64,000 bases of DNA. Source: Hydractinia symbiolongicarpus. Its lineage: Eukaryota > Cnidaria > Hydrozoa > Anthoathecata > Hydractiniidae. The position numbers and the translations under genes were made by a program. Below, piece after piece: positions 10,411 through 23,840 of this stretch. Under the pieces are notes generated by a model. The model saw only the letters and a program-made list of their open reading frames with translations, did no database searches and was not told where the DNA came from. The stretch lies in the NCBI RefSeq assembly GCF_029227915.1, contig NC_079883.1, positions 25,172,001-25,236,000 of the forward strand, in the 5' to 3' direction. Positions within the stretch are counted from its first letter, which is position 1. The number at the start of each line of letters is the position of its first letter.

Positions 10411-12244
10411 TTACTTTTGATGTCGCGTCTTCTAAATTTCCGATATCTTAAGGGAATAAATTTTTTAAAAAATTAACTTTCGCGAATTTTGCGACTGTGT
10501 CAATTTCGCCAAAATTTATTCCCGCAGATTTTTTTTTCCTTTTTGAAAAAGCGACGCTAATTTTTAACTTCGATGACATACCTAGAACAACATATAATAT
10601 CTATGTTATTTTCAACTTCACCAATTTTAATTTTATGTCACCTCTACATAAAAGCCCTTGAAAAAGTGGTACAAAATGTCATCAGATTTTTTTTTTGCGA
10701 AATCTACGCCAAATTTAGATCCGAATATCAGAATTTGCGAAAGTCGCAAAAAGAAATTTGCTTTCAAAAAGCTAAGGTTATTATCCTCGGTAGCAGATTG
10801 TTTTCACAGCCAGTGAGCTCATAATGTTGTGCTTTGTCGTTGCGTACGCTTCAGCTGGACTCAGCATGATGTGTCTTACTACTGGAAAATCGGAAGAGTT
10901 AAGGTGGAAAAAAATACACTGTGTTGCAAACAAATATCCCGCTCTTTAATTAGTTACTTCTTCTGTTGTTCCTTGCTCACTTGATCAACTCCTATATTTC
11001 AATTAATTGATTTTGAAAAATAATAATTATCGTTTCTTCCTTTTAAATAGTCGATACAAAGGAGTACCGGTGTTGTTTTTTTTTGAAAGCAAACTCTTAT
11101 TTTAGAGCAAGAAAATTTTTGTTCCTTAAAATAGAATTTGATTCTGATTGCTAATCACTGAAGCGCAACAAAATCATTTTCAACTATGTTGACATTAGAA
11201 CTTTTTTCGCAGTCAAATTCTCGCATAACCTAGGAAATTACGCGTACAGGGAGATTCAGGAAATTTCTCAAACGAAAGTATTGACGTTTCGACAACTTGT
11301 CGTCTATTATGGCTAAAAGAAAATACGAATCGTTTTAACATCAAAATTTTCTACTCAAATAAGAATTGGAGAAATAAAGAAAAGAAAAATTTAATGATTT
11401 TCGAGAATTTTGGCGTGTTTTTTGGTCAAATTCGTCAGTCGCGAGATTCTAAATTCAAGTTAATTCTCCAAATTTAGATTCCTAGGATCAGGAAGTTTGT
11501 AACGTGAAAGATATATTTTAAAAAGCAGGCTAATGCTTCTAAACAATATAAAATAAAGTATTCCAAAAATATTCAGGCCCACGGTAATTTGATAGACCTT
11601 GGAGGAAGAAATGTCTTTCTGTCTTTCTTTCCTCCAAATCAAAGAAGAAAACGACTCTGATTAAAATTCATATTTATATTGCATAAAATCTTTCTTATCA
11701 CTCTAAATTTACGTTAACTCTCCTTTTTGATTTCCAGAATAAGAAAGTTTATAACGTGAAAGATATATCTTCGTATTTATGTTATTGCGCTAATGTGTCG
11801 CTGCGCTTGCTACCTTGAAAACCAGGCTTGGACTACTAAATACATGGACAAATATAAAACACTACTACTCCTTAATTTGATGGACTAGATCAGGAAAAAA
11901 AGAAAATGACTGATTAAAATTCATATTTATATTTCATGGTAAAATCTTTATAATCACTCTTCATTACTTTAAGATGAAGAGTAAAAAGCAAGAAATTTGA
12001 GTCCTTCACCATATATATCCATCTCTATAAATTGCAAACATATAATAATACATTGTAGTGAAGTGGAATTTTCAAAAATTTAAATTAAAGATATTGATTG
12101 AGTAAGTATGCGAAGATCAATGTAGAATTATTACTTATCACGGCTCAAATGTTTTGACGGGAATTTTAGAAAGGAATCTTACAGTATGCAAACATAGGGA
12201 ATAAGGACTATATGAAACCCAGGATATTATTTTATAGCGCTCTA
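10411..12244. repeat. Gene-free region with a 253-bp tandem duplication
   Basis: 10440-10770 belongs to the TTCGCG-rich repeat family. Between about 11455 and 11965 two diverged copies of a unit of about 253 bp lie head to tail. GTAACGTGAAAGATATAT at about 11498 recurs at about 11751 as ATAACGTGAAAGATATAT, and GATTAAAATTCATATTTAT at 11659 recurs at 11912. The unit has no reading frame. This lies downstream of the minus-strand collagen gene. Confidence 0.5.
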
Positions 12245-12466
12245 TTATTCGTCATGGAAGGATTCGTTTTCTAAATCTTTTTCAAGTTCATCGTCAAGAA
12301 TGACTTTGCTTGAACTGGCGTCTTCCATTTGTCTTTTTCGTTCATCCTTGATGCGTTGTTGAAGCTCTGTATCAAACTCATCCAGATCTTCTTCAGGTGC
12401 ATCAGCGGCCGGTTCATCGTGAGTTGTCTTCGTGAGGGCTTGACAACATTGTGCCGTTGCAAAGAC
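12245..12466 (-). CDS. Last exon of the minus collagen-like gene: acidic C-terminal tail
   Basis: Part of the gene above, listed separately because it is easily missed. It joins in phase 0 after PSYYAPK and encodes 73 residues ending ENESFHDE then TAA (12247-12245). About 23 of the 73 residues are Asp or Glu. The middle (LQQRIKDERKRQ) is charged and probably helical. Two adjacent cysteines (QCC) near its start could complete the disulfide set of the preceding Cys-rich exon. The plus-strand paralogue has no equivalent exon. Confidence 0.7.
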   Translation of the reverse strand, partial: VFATAQCCQALTKTTHDEPAADAPEEDLDEFDTELQQRIKDERKRQMEDASSSKVILDDELEKDLENESFHDE

Positions 12467-15400
12467 CTAAAGAATCAGAGTTTCGTTAAAATAAAGTAAC
12501 ACAATATTTACGTGTTATCCTGTTAACCTGTTTCAACAACAAGGTAAATTTCGCTTAACAACACCACTAAGTTTCATTAGATTGATCAATAGATTTTTGA
12601 CTTTATAAAAAAAAATTGATAACTACCTTTGGTGCATAGTAGCTAGGTTGTCCTGCTGGTGGTTTTGGTGCAGGGCATTTGCATGTGCAGGTCTTGCCAT
12701 CATTTGAAAGCTCGTATTTACTACATGTCGTGCAACTGCAGCCAAGTACTTTTCCACTTCCGCATGTTACAGTATTACCAGCTAATTTTTTCAGTGTGCA
12801 TCCGAGAGAAAAGAATGCAGGTTGACCTTTTGGACCTTTGTCACCTTTGGCACCTATAAAAATAAATATAAGTTTATTATAAAACGAATCAACATTCTCA
12901 GGAAAATAAAAAAAATTATCTACTGTATTAATAAAGTAAATGCAAACGTAAACCAAATGACCAATTAAAATTCTTACCAGCTGGACCAGCAAATCCTACA
13001 TCTCCTTTGGGTCCTTGGTTACCACCGTCACCTTTATCACCTTTACCACCTTGTGCGCCAGTATATCCAACGTTTCCCGTGTCTCCTTTGTCACCTTTAT
13101 CACCTTTTCCTCCCTTGCTTCCATTCGATCCATCGGCACCAGCGATACCTTGTTGTCCTTGATCACCAGTATCACCTTTGTCTCCTCTATCACCTTTTAC
13201 GCCATTGCTTCCATTGAAACCTGAATCACCAGTTGCTCCTTTAGATCCCCTGTCTCCATCGTCACCTTGATCTCCTTTGTCACCCTTTTCTCCTTTAAAA
13301 CCTGGTCCTCCAGATGGTCCAGCATCGCCTTGGTCTCCTTTCTCCCCCTTTTCCCCGTCAATTCCTACCATAGAAATTGAATTAAATTTATATATCTTCT
13401 GTAAAACTAAAAATCGCTTAAACGATATCAATAATACATCGGAAAAATGTTTACCTTTAACGCCATCGAGGCCTTTAACGCCAGTATCACCAGTTTCACC
13501 TTTGATGCCAGTTGCTCCAGTATTACCAGTTTGTCCTGTAGCGCCCGTGAAACCAGTTTCACCTTGGTCACCTCTAGCTCCTTTTGCACCTGTGGCACCA
13601 GTGTCTCCTAAATAATTAATAAATGCATAAAACTAAGATAAAAAGAAAATTCGCGAAAACACTCTTTAATGTTCTCCTTTCCTATTATTACCTCTGTCTC
13701 CTTTTTCTCCTTTAATGCCAGTTTCGCCAACGAATCCGATATCTCCTATTGCACCTTTATTTCCAGTTTGTCCCTTTTGTCCTTGTTGTCCATTTGCTCC
13801 CCTGTTGACAAAAAATCATGCTTTATCATATCTAATATTATAATAATATTACAAGACTGATACGTTAAACGTAATGATATCTTACTGGTCTCCTGTGTCT
13901 CCTTGGTCTCCTTTTTCTCCTTGTTCTCCATCGGATCCTTGTGCTCCATCGTATCCAGTCTCGCCTTGGTGTCCAACAGGTCCTTGATCTCCAATTTCAC
14001 CCTTACTTCCTGTTGCTCCCTGTGCTCCTTCATCTCCAGTATCACCTTTAAATCCTTTTGCACCTTGTGCTCCGGTTGCTCCACGGTCTCCAACATCTCC
14101 TTTAAGACCTTTCCCTCCCTTTAAGCCTCTATTTCCATTTGCCCCATTATCGCCTCGTACGCCTGTAATGATAATCAACAAAACATATTAAATATTTTGG
14201 TGAGTAATGAATATATGACAAAATATGAGCAAAAAAACAAACTAACTAACTACCTCTTTCTCCTTTTAATCCGGTAGCCCCTGTTGTTCCTCTGCTACCA
14301 GTAGCACCAGTCCTTCCTTTAAATCCTGTGATAAAAAGACGGTAAAACAAAAAGAAACATGTATGTACCCATTTGATGGTAATTATAAAAATACGGTAGT
14401 ATACCGACCTTTTGGTCCAACCACGCCCCTATTTCCTTGTGGTCCTGTATTTCCCCGTGTTCCTGTTTGGCCAACAGATCCTTGCATCCCTTGTCTTCCC
14501 TAAAAATAGTTTCTGTAAATTTCACTTCACTCTTTCATATATTTTTTTAAATAAGCAATAGTAACATCGAAGCAAAATAAAGATAATGCAGAGAAAGGTT
14601 ATAGTATATGAAAACTACCAATCCCCCTTTGTAAATTTTTCCGAATACTCGCTTTCTGTTGTCGTCCGATTGCACAAATGCGTTGGCAATATTGATCAGG
14701 TATTTAGAAGCAACACTTTTCCCGTATAATTGTAGCACACATATAGAGCATATGTATATATTGATCAATTAATAATTGATTAAAAAACATGATACCCTTA
14801 TAAAAAAACACATTCTCCTTCTTGGCAAAAAAGTGGAGGCTATAATATAATTTTGTACCTTTTCTCCTTGATTTCCCATCAAGCCTTCCTCCCCAACATC
14901 TCCTTTAAGTCCCTTATCTCCTGACACTCCTTTAGCTCCTTTTCCTCCATTGGCGCCATCAATACCGTTCACACCATTGGCTCCATTTGGTCCTGTTGAT
15001 CCAGTGTCACCGGCTTCTCCTTTATCTCCTCTGTCTCCGGTGAGACCTTTGCTTCCATCAGTGCCAGCAACCCCATCATTACCCTGACTTCCTGCATCAC
15101 CTCTATCTCCTTTCACTCCTGTCAGTCCTTTGATTCCTGTCATACCTTTTTCCCCCTTTCTGCCATTACGCCCTGCATCACCAGTTTCGCCTTTCATTCC
15201 AACTGAACCTGCAACGCCGACGTCACCAGTAATACCTTTAAATCCTTCATCTCCAGTGAATCCTTGACGTCCATTGGGTCCCTGATCACCTCGGTCACCT
15301 TTTATACCCTTTAGTGCAGGAGAATTTGCAGGACCTTGATCACCAGTGTCACCCTTGTCACCCATATCTCCTTTTTCTCCTTTTGCGCCTTGGTAGCCGT

Positions 15401-16593
15401 CTGGTCCTGTTCTCCCTGTAAAACCTTTGTCTCCTTTCTCCCCTTGTTGTCCTTTGAATCCTTGATTACCTATCTGTCCTTTAGGTCCAATAGGTCCTTG
15501 TGGTCCTTGCGGTCCTAAATTTAGAAAAATCATTATATAAAACTTGTTATTTGTTAGTGTACAATACTTAACACGTGGTGACATGCACTACTTACCGCTC
15601 ACAAGAGTGATACAAAGACTACACAAATAATTGTTTCCCCATCCGTAGTTTGTTGTTGATGTGATCTGTGTGGCTAAGCAGTCAGAGCATGGACTTTGGA
15701 TCAATCCAGAGTTAGAGAAAGCAAAATGGTAAGGAGAATCTGTTGGTACACACAAGTACGAGTTTCGCATTCGTGGATTTCCTGAAGCATCTTGATCATC
15801 AGGTTCGGTGATATGGGTACATCTTTTGTTTGCGATTGGACCTAAAGTAGAGTGTATTTACAAAACAATGTCCTAAAATAAATGTAAAAATATAAAAATT
15901 CTTGCATAATAGCCGATATATGGTTATTCAGATCAGTTGTAAGAAATTAAATCCTTTTTTTTAGTAGCCTTTCTTCTCAAGCATTTATATTAAAAACTTA
16001 ATCGAATCTGTTGCAAACAAGTCCAAAAAATCCATCCAAAAATCCTTAAAAATTCCAAAACAGAGAGGAGTAATAAACAAATTTTACCGTTAGTTGACCA
16101 TTGAATCTCAGCATCTAAGAGTGTAGGTCCTACTCTCCAACAAAAGTAACCTTTCCATGAATAAGCATTCGACATAGCTGTGTTGTCCCATGTTATACAT
16201 TTATAGCTATATCCATAAGGTGTATAAGGATCAGTGGTGGGTTGGGTAAATGGTTCAAAACGGAAATCATGTGGAAATCGTGGATACTTCTTTACACCTA
16301 AATATACAAAATATTAGATAAATCAAAATATTGCTAGAATATTAAGACTAAGTCAAAATACATAAGTTAAAATGAAAGTATGAACACCCGGAATTTGATT
16401 CATGGTAATATGTATAACAGATTTCAGAATCAGCCAGATTTTATATTCTAACTTGAGTATCGATTCGCTTTGCAATGTATGCTATCCCTATCTTTGTTAA
16501 ATAGTTAACATCAACAACAAGAAAAGAAAACATACCTGCAACCAGCGAAGGTGCAAAAAGTGCAACCACCATTATCAATATAACACTCTTCAT
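12245..16593 (-). CDS. Secreted collagen-like protein with N- and C-terminal Cys-rich domains (RGD-rich paralogue)
   Basis: Twelve predicted exons on the minus strand: 16593-16536, 16297-16088, 15841-15596, 15514-14859, 14499-14409, 14325-14254, 14162-13886, 13801-13692, 13607-13455, 13364-12978, 12853-12627 and 12466-12245. Phases agree throughout (mostly phase 1) and the product is about 902 aa. Residues 1-19 are a signal peptide (MKSVILIMVVALFAPSLVAG). Residues 20-171 are a Cys-rich N-terminal region with NSYLCVPTDSPY and NNYLCSLC, resembling the NYLCLPNDPEY...CAVC core of short-chain collagen C4-like proteins. Residues 172 to about 762 are Gly-X-Y repeats with one interruption (GPANSPALKG) and seven RGD triplets. 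A small Cys-rich domain follows, then an acidic tail. It is probably an extracellular matrix or mesoglea protein. It is paralogous to the gene at 23841-27638; exon 3 is 246 nt in both. Confidence 0.85.
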
Positions 16594-19500
16594 TGTGCCA
16601 CGCCCTTCTTGTAGTGATATTCTAGAGAGCAGTTTTATTGTGTCCAACGTTGCGGACCAGGTCGCTTGTTAAACTAAATTAAAATCATGGAAATGACAAG
16701 TTTAAATAATCAATTCTGCGCCTATTACTTGATTAAGGAAATTAAGGATTTGTAATTAAGAATCGACCTCGTGCTCGTTAATCAACGAAATGAGTGGGGT
16801 AAGTGAACAATTAATATATGGTTCAACAATGACCTTGTTTCTATGGGAAAGGTGATGACTGAACCAAATATACATAGCTTATGTAACAGTTGTAGAAATA
16901 GCTACCTAGTATTGCTATGACGCTTGTAGAAGTACTGAGATACGCCGTGAATGTAATTTTGGAATCGGTAGCGTTGTTGTTGACTTTACAAGAGCAAAAA
17001 TTTAAAACAAGATACGAAAGAAAAATCACAGGAATTTTTTTGTGTTATCTAAGAATTTATGGTACGTGCTAACAGAGGCCTCATACACTTCTCTTTTTCT
17101 TCTTCTTTCAATAAAAAAATAAAGTATTTTGCACTTTTGGAAAATTTGAAAGTGATTTTTTAAAATTTAGCGTCATCATTTAAATTTTGTGTGCGTGATG
17201 TTTCTTCAGTTTTCCATAACTTAAGATGCTTATTAGCTGGTGATAATTTCCTGCGTACTGTATCTTATCTCTATATAACATCTGCGTGACGCAGTTACTG
17301 CATCAATGCTTTTCCACTGATTCTAATAACAAGAACGAATGAAAAGGTTTACTTTTTTCAGAATAATCTCAACATCTAAGAATATTAGTTTTTTCTATAT
17401 ACTTCCTTGTTTTTTAAAATATTCATCGTTGTTGTTATTGTTTTTAATCTGAAATGTGAAAGTCACACTGCATTTTTTTAACCCGTATTTATTTTCGTTT
17501 TTTTTGTGGTTTTAAGCGGTGCCAACTATAATTGAGATATAGTCATTATTTTTTGCATCTTTGACACCATACGCGTGTATGCCACACAGGGTATAATTTA
17601 CGCACGTTATAAAATAAAACAGTTTTTCTGCAAAATAATTATCCAGATAGAGGGTTTCGTACACGTTAATGGTTAATATTTTTAATGGTCTATAGACAAC
17701 GAAAATTGGCTACGCCGTTTTGCGCATTTTTGTTCGTCTGTGGGGGAGGGGCAAAATACGGCGACGGCGCAACGCTTTTAAAAACATTACAAAATACAGA
17801 CTTTAATAAGAGAGTAGTAACATCCAGGGGTAGCCCCGACCTTTGAATTCTACGAAAATTCGCACGTCGCAGCAAAGTCGATACAAAAGATATATCGCAT
17901 TTGCTATTATGTGCGTTGAAGTTACTTCGATTTTGTTCACACAGACACACAGATGATATACGACCATTAGAAAAGGAGGTTTAATCTGTTTATATAACTT
18001 TTAGGTTATGCTGTCCGCTAATGCTTGTCTACTTTTTTAATGCTTGGTTTCATCATAGCTACATTTCTATTTCGCATTGTTCAATAATATTTTGAAGGCA
18101 TATAGCACGTGGCTGTACCGCGTGCTGACAATTTATATTTCAACAGTTAAGAGCCATTTTTTAAAGCCTATACAGTTTTGCGGCGTGAGTATATTGCATA
18201 CTTTATTTCGTAAAATCAACTTCATAACATTAAACTTTTGTGATAACTCCTCACAAAGATGCGTTAAATATGAGATTTCTTTCATACATTTTCCCTCCCT
18301 ATATTTCTAATGCCTTTGTTAATCTCTTATTTTACAGGTGCAACATTTTTGGGTTCAAGTTTACACTCGGAACTAATAAACGCCGTTGGGTAACTCGAAA
18401 TAATTACTATAAAGTGATTCTCTATTCTTAACAGAAGCAAGGAAATAGGAGGCCGGAAAGTAGCTTAAAACCAACTTTGAAATACACACAGAGACATTAA
18501 GACTAAATAGAACTAACAACATATTATTTAGTACACATGCTGTTTTGATTATCAATATCCTGAAAAGCTTCATTTGTAAATAGCCAGCCATTAGATATGT
18601 TACTGATTTTATTAGCACAAATAATTAGAAATGAGCATTACAAATAAACAAACTATCAATATAAATATGTAAACAAAAACAAACGTGTGTATGTATTGCT
18701 ATTCTGTGTGCGTATATGTATGCGTGAGTTTATTTGTGGTGACAGCGTGAACCGATAGGAGAAGAAACCAGTAATCAAAACAATAATTGATTTATATATT
18801 AATTAATTTTAAGATCAATTAATAAAACATTTAATCTGTGTTTGTCATCGTCAATCACCACGTGCTTCAATTCAAGTATTACAGCTGTTAACACCTTAGT
18901 CAGGATGTATTGAAAATTTGCTGTCTAGATATAACTATGCGTAACCAGACAAAGTTTTGTGAGAAGAGCGAGTACCGTAGCTTTTTTTTGATATCAAGCT
19001 TAAAAGCAAAATAATTGTTATGTTATAATTAGGAAGAATGACGTTAAAAATGCCTAAAATGGTAGTCAGATGCCATGTTGCTCTTGCGCAGAAAGAACGA
19101 CACTGCGATAAGAATTAAAAACGAACTGCCACAAGAAAGGTAAAGGAGTGAGAAGCGTATATAAAAACTAAAGAAAACTTAACACCGTGTACGTATAGCC
19201 GTTTCTGCACCCCTGTGCTGTTTTTTAAAATTTTAAATAGCGAACTAGGAGTTAAAAATATACAGGGATAAAGTTGCTCTCTCTGTTGCAGCAAAAACTG
19301 TGTTATAAAACATGGAAAGAAATTTCAAAGAGTATCTGTTTTTTAAAATGATTCAAGTAAACATTGCTGTAGCAGTTTAAGGTTTATAGAGCATAAGCTG
19401 TCTGAATAATACACTTCGTACCTTTCCAGATTTCGACGTGTACTAGTTTTTGCCAATAACACTTAACAAATATAAACGAGCGATAAACGAACATTGAGTC

Positions 19501-22500
19501 ATAGCCAACCTCATTCCTTTCCTGTGTTTTTTCCAAACCTCGACCTCGTGCGATAGCTACATGTGCTTTAAGCTGTTCTCATGTGCTAGCTAAAACCATA
19601 TCGAAGAAATAGACCAGAAGACGGCACAAGTTGTAACAAAATAATTGTCTATCGGTCGCTTTGCTATCATTAATATTAGTGATGACCGAATTATATTGGT
19701 GTTGCATTCTATCTGACCGAAATATTCCAGATACGACATATCTATTATTTATTCAGTATGATGTGTGTGATAAAACGATTCTTTGTATTAAGATTCTTCG
19801 CTGAAGAAACAAATAATTTTACACCTAAAAATCATAAAAATTTTTTAGACTAAGATACTTTTTAAAACTTACCGATTTACATTCCGACTACAAGTTTTTT
19901 TGATGATTTTACATCATAAAAAAATCAACTCTTTCAGTTCAATACAGCATATCATGCGCAGTGGATAGAAATTTCTCCCTAAACGTTTGTTGGGCGTGTT
20001 TTACAATATTGCAACAATGATCAAAGTCTACAAACATTTTGAAGCAAAAAAAAAAGTTTTCTAATAGAAAGTTTTCATTTCGTCTTGGCAAGAAAAGTCA
20101 TTTGTTACTATTGGAAACAGTTTTGCAGTAAAAACGAGCCTAAAAGAGAGAATCTAACTTTCAATTGGATCAAAATATAAACACGTTAGGCTCTTGCTTA
20201 ATAAATATACTGGTTCCTTCTGTTGTGGTTAAACGATTTCTTTGTGGAATGCGATGGGTTAAAAATAAACAAGAAGATTATCATAGCGTCAGATTACCAA
20301 AAAAGATGTTCCCAAATGAGAACAGAGTTATTGAAAGAAAATATCATTTCAGAATTATTAGCATTTATGATCATCAATAGGAATGATTCACGGGATAAAT
20401 TGGGTTGACAAGTGATGTTGTAACTGGGTTGATAACTTCCTTTCAGTTATTAACGACAGTGATAATGACATCTTAACAAAGTATGCCGAATTTTACCGAC
20501 CTTGAAAGTAGTGATAAAATTCTAAACTTAAAATAGAAAAAAAAATGATTCGTTTGAACATACCGAAATGTATTTTTTTTTCTCGTTTCGAGGAACTTTT
20601 TAGTAAGGTTATAATTCAATATGACATTTTAAAGGAAGTTTGCTGAAATACCACTCAAAATTAACCAAGCGATTTTTCATAGTTGGCAGTTTCTAGGAGA
20701 AGAGAATTAAGGTGATTCAGATCTACACAGCCCGACACACGTTCGGAAAAATGCTTTCGAAATTATAATAACATTCTTTAATTGCGTTAATTCGAGTGAT
20801 AATTTTTCCGCTTACAATTGCCGTATTGATTCCATTTTTAATCTGTTTGCATACACCTTCCCACAAGTCCTTTTTTTCTTGTTATATAACAACGCAAACC
20901 GCATAATTTTTTTACAAGCTTAAGATCGCAGCAGTCAGACACGAGAGGCGATTTGATTCAAACCATAAATATTTTAATGTTTTCATTAGTCTGTTATGCT
21001 TTTCTTTAATTTGACTAAAAATGCGATACGCACATGTTAGTTTGTTAAAAAATATTATGACATCATTCATGCTTGTTGACTCGTTACAGACTTGTAATTT
21101 ACCACATTTTTAAAGTGACAATATTATTTTAATCTTTGTTGCAAACTTCGTTATCGTTATCAATCTCAGCTTTGTGACTCAAAAAAGTGAAATATTTGCA
21201 AAAATTTATAACCGACACTAGCTTTTTTTTCGAATACAATCAAAAAAAGTGACTACTTTTGCGTTGCACATTGCTCTAATTTAGAACAGAAATTACGCGC
21301 GCAAAATTAATGCTTTTTCTAAAAAAACAAACAGTGTCTATTCTTTTTATTGTTATTTGCAGGAGAATATGGTCTGCGCTTGTGCGAAAACAAGTACAAA
21401 TAATTCATATCCTCGAAATACAATGAGATTTTCCCTAATAACGAGCTAATTTCTGACTCTCTCTTTTATCGCGCAAGTACAAATAGAGCAGAGCGTACAA
21501 ATCTTTCCTGAGAAAAAGGTTGTCTTAAAATAGTCTTGTCCTTAACATGTTACATAAAAGTATTTGGCTCCAAAAGAAATCTATAACTAAATAGAAATAT
21601 TATAGCTAGTTTCATATGCACGTAACAAAATGGTTTCTTCGCGATGTTACATTCATAAAAACAATTTAAATAAAAACAATATATACCATAATAACCTTTT
21701 GTTGTTGACAAATTTAAGGCAGATAAAATTATATATAACTTTATTCTTCCTTTTGCGCCGAAAGTAGCTCATGACCATAAAGTGTCACATGACCAAAAAG
21801 TACCAAATTACCAGAAAGTATCAGAAGACCAGACTGTGATTTTGGAAAAAGAAGGACAACGCAATGCAACACAAAACAAAACACAACAAAAAGAAAACAA
21901 GGAGGAAGACAGCGTAGCTAATCGTCGTTCAAAACATTAACGCGCGTTTTAACAATATCAACCAAAGAACACAGAAGTCGTTTTTAACATGTACAAAGTT
22001 ATCATGCTAGAAAAGTAGAAACAATGCTTTAATTCCTTATACGGTTTACTTTTAGCCATCTACGTGCTTTGTTGTGGTCCGCTGTGGCAACACAGAGCTC
22101 GTTTTCTGACACACTCACGTGTTACCACGCGCTTGGTAACGTTTACACGAAGAGGGTTAGTAAAGAGAAGAATAGCGGCAAGAAAAGAAAATAAAACAAC
22201 CTGGTGTTCTTGTTATTTTACCACCAAATTAAATAGGAGCTTATTTTTAGAAAAAAAAATAACGATTTTTTTTAATCACCGTTAAAAGGACAGCTTTTTT
22301 TATTTAGACACCATATTTGGTTGTAACTAATCTTGAAGTATAAGAGGATAGTGGACTAGAAAATCTTAGATTAAAGCATTCTGAAATATTGAAAAAATGT
22401 AACTATATTGACGGTAAAACTCAAAATATATTTCTTCTTTTGTTAGCTACATAATAGTTGACAGTCAACTATCAGCTCTAAATATGTATTTTTAATTTAC

Positions 22501-23740
22501 TGCAACGGCGACTGCAAAGTAGCAATAGTAGCTACGCCTGCAGTGCGTCAGGAAGTTCTTGACAATGTCTGTTTACAGCTTCTTGTAATTAGCGTCACTG
22601 TAGCACTAATTATTTCAATTTATCAAGAAAACACGTAATTATAATTTTCAAAGAAAGTTTATTATGATATGATAAAAAAAGAAAAGTTTTCTGTTAAAAA
22701 AAAGCGTGGTGAGGTTAAGAATTCCTTCTTTACGTATATCTTAGGTGTGCCTAAGTTTCAGTTGTGCGGTTTGAAGATCGAATTTCTGATGAATAATATG
22801 TATGAAAAAGCGATTTCAACATTAATTTTTTTTAGAAAGTAGTTGTTAAAAATAGCTTACACGTAATATAAAGACCCTGCCTCCCAAGAAATTTCTTCCC
22901 GCATTTAAACCCAAAACGTATTCTGGTATTTTTAGGTTTAACTATTCTTCACATTGCACGTTTATATGACACTAACATCAGTTGTATGTTGTACTGATCT
23001 CGTTTTGGGTTCCACAACAGGTTTACATCTTAAATTTTTCCTAAAATCAATTCAAAACAAAGAAGTAATTATTTTTATATTTAGAATAAGGTCAACGATG
23101 AAAAACAGTCATGAAAATTATCTCGGAACAAATGATTGGTCAGAAAACCTAAAAAGGTTGTCACGCCCTTTTTGGTTGGAAAAAAACATCTTCTCGCTGC
23201 CCACTCCCATTGGTTACAGAAGTATGGTTAATGTCTTACATAATGTAAACAAGTTTGGTAGAAACACAGCGTGGGAGAAAATCACACCAATTCAAATTCA
23301 AACTTCAACAAACCATAAAATTATATCGCTGCCCTTTATAACTTTATCATAAATTTAGCATAATCACATTCTTTCAGACCACAAGATATTTCTAGCTAAA
23401 GGAGCACATTTGCAACCCACTCTCTTAAGCATCTTAACTTCTTTCAATGAATTTTATGCAACCCAATTTAAAAGTGCAAAATGGGCAATTAAACCCTTTT
23501 CTTAAATTATTCTAGTTGTTATACATTAAAAAAATATCGTTACTAGTAGCAAACAAAGTAATTTGAAACGATTAAGTGATTTTCAGAACACATGGTCAGA
23601 GATGATATAAAATTGGTAATGTTTCCTTAGTTAGTAAGTGTTGAATTGTTTGCTATTTTCTTTCCGCTTGATGAGAAACCACGTGTTGTGCCTATTTCCA
23701 ATTAATTTTAATTAACGACTAATTAATTACCATTTAGTTG
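16594..23740. other. Long intergenic spacer between divergent collagen genes
   Basis: A 7.1-kb AT-rich stretch with no exon I can support on either strand. Both collagen-like genes are transcribed away from it, so it should hold both promoters and any shared enhancer. No TATA box was clear upstream of the minus gene. A possible 3' exon with an 18-bp repeat lies at 21767-21940. A frame at 23098-23352 is open but unlike any protein I know. Confidence 0.5.
21767..21940 (+). other. Open frame with 18-bp (6-residue) tandem repeats, status unknown
   Basis: About 3.7 copies of an 18-bp unit at 21770-21835 read in frame as HDHKVS, HDQKVP, NYQKVS, EDQTV. A Gln/Lys/Glu/Asn-rich stretch follows and ends at TAA (21938-21940). 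A pyrimidine-rich tract and an AG (21741-21764) precede the frame, so it could be a terminal exon. No upstream exon was found. It could equally be a minisatellite in non-coding DNA. Confidence 0.2.
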
Positions 23741-23749
23741 TATAAAAAG
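23741..23749 (+). promoter_or_regulatory. TATA box of the plus collagen-like gene
   Basis: TATAAAAAG lies 100 bp before the ATG at 23841, placing transcription start near 23770 with a 5' leader of about 70 nt. It is a near-perfect TATA element in an otherwise ATTA-rich upstream region. Confidence 0.6.
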
Positions 23750-23840
23750 ACACAGTTGAAACAAATTTAACATCAAACAGCTTTTGCTCAGCTTCCAGTG
23801 ACTTGCTATCTGGTATACGCATTGTGCTGGTTAAATCAAC

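Noticed and set aside
12996-13224. Long open frames on the strand opposite the collagen exons, here and at 13277-13615, 13903-14124, 24722-24976 and 25251-25884
   Set aside because: They are shadows of Gly-X-Y coding. The repetitive codons keep the complement open and give Pro/Ser/Leu-rich nonsense with no start context or domains.
22954-23352. Open frame of 132 codons upstream of the plus collagen gene
   Set aside because: No recognisable motif, ordinary composition for AT-rich DNA, and no matching exon or splice context. It lies within 400 bp of the TATA box and is more likely promoter-proximal DNA.
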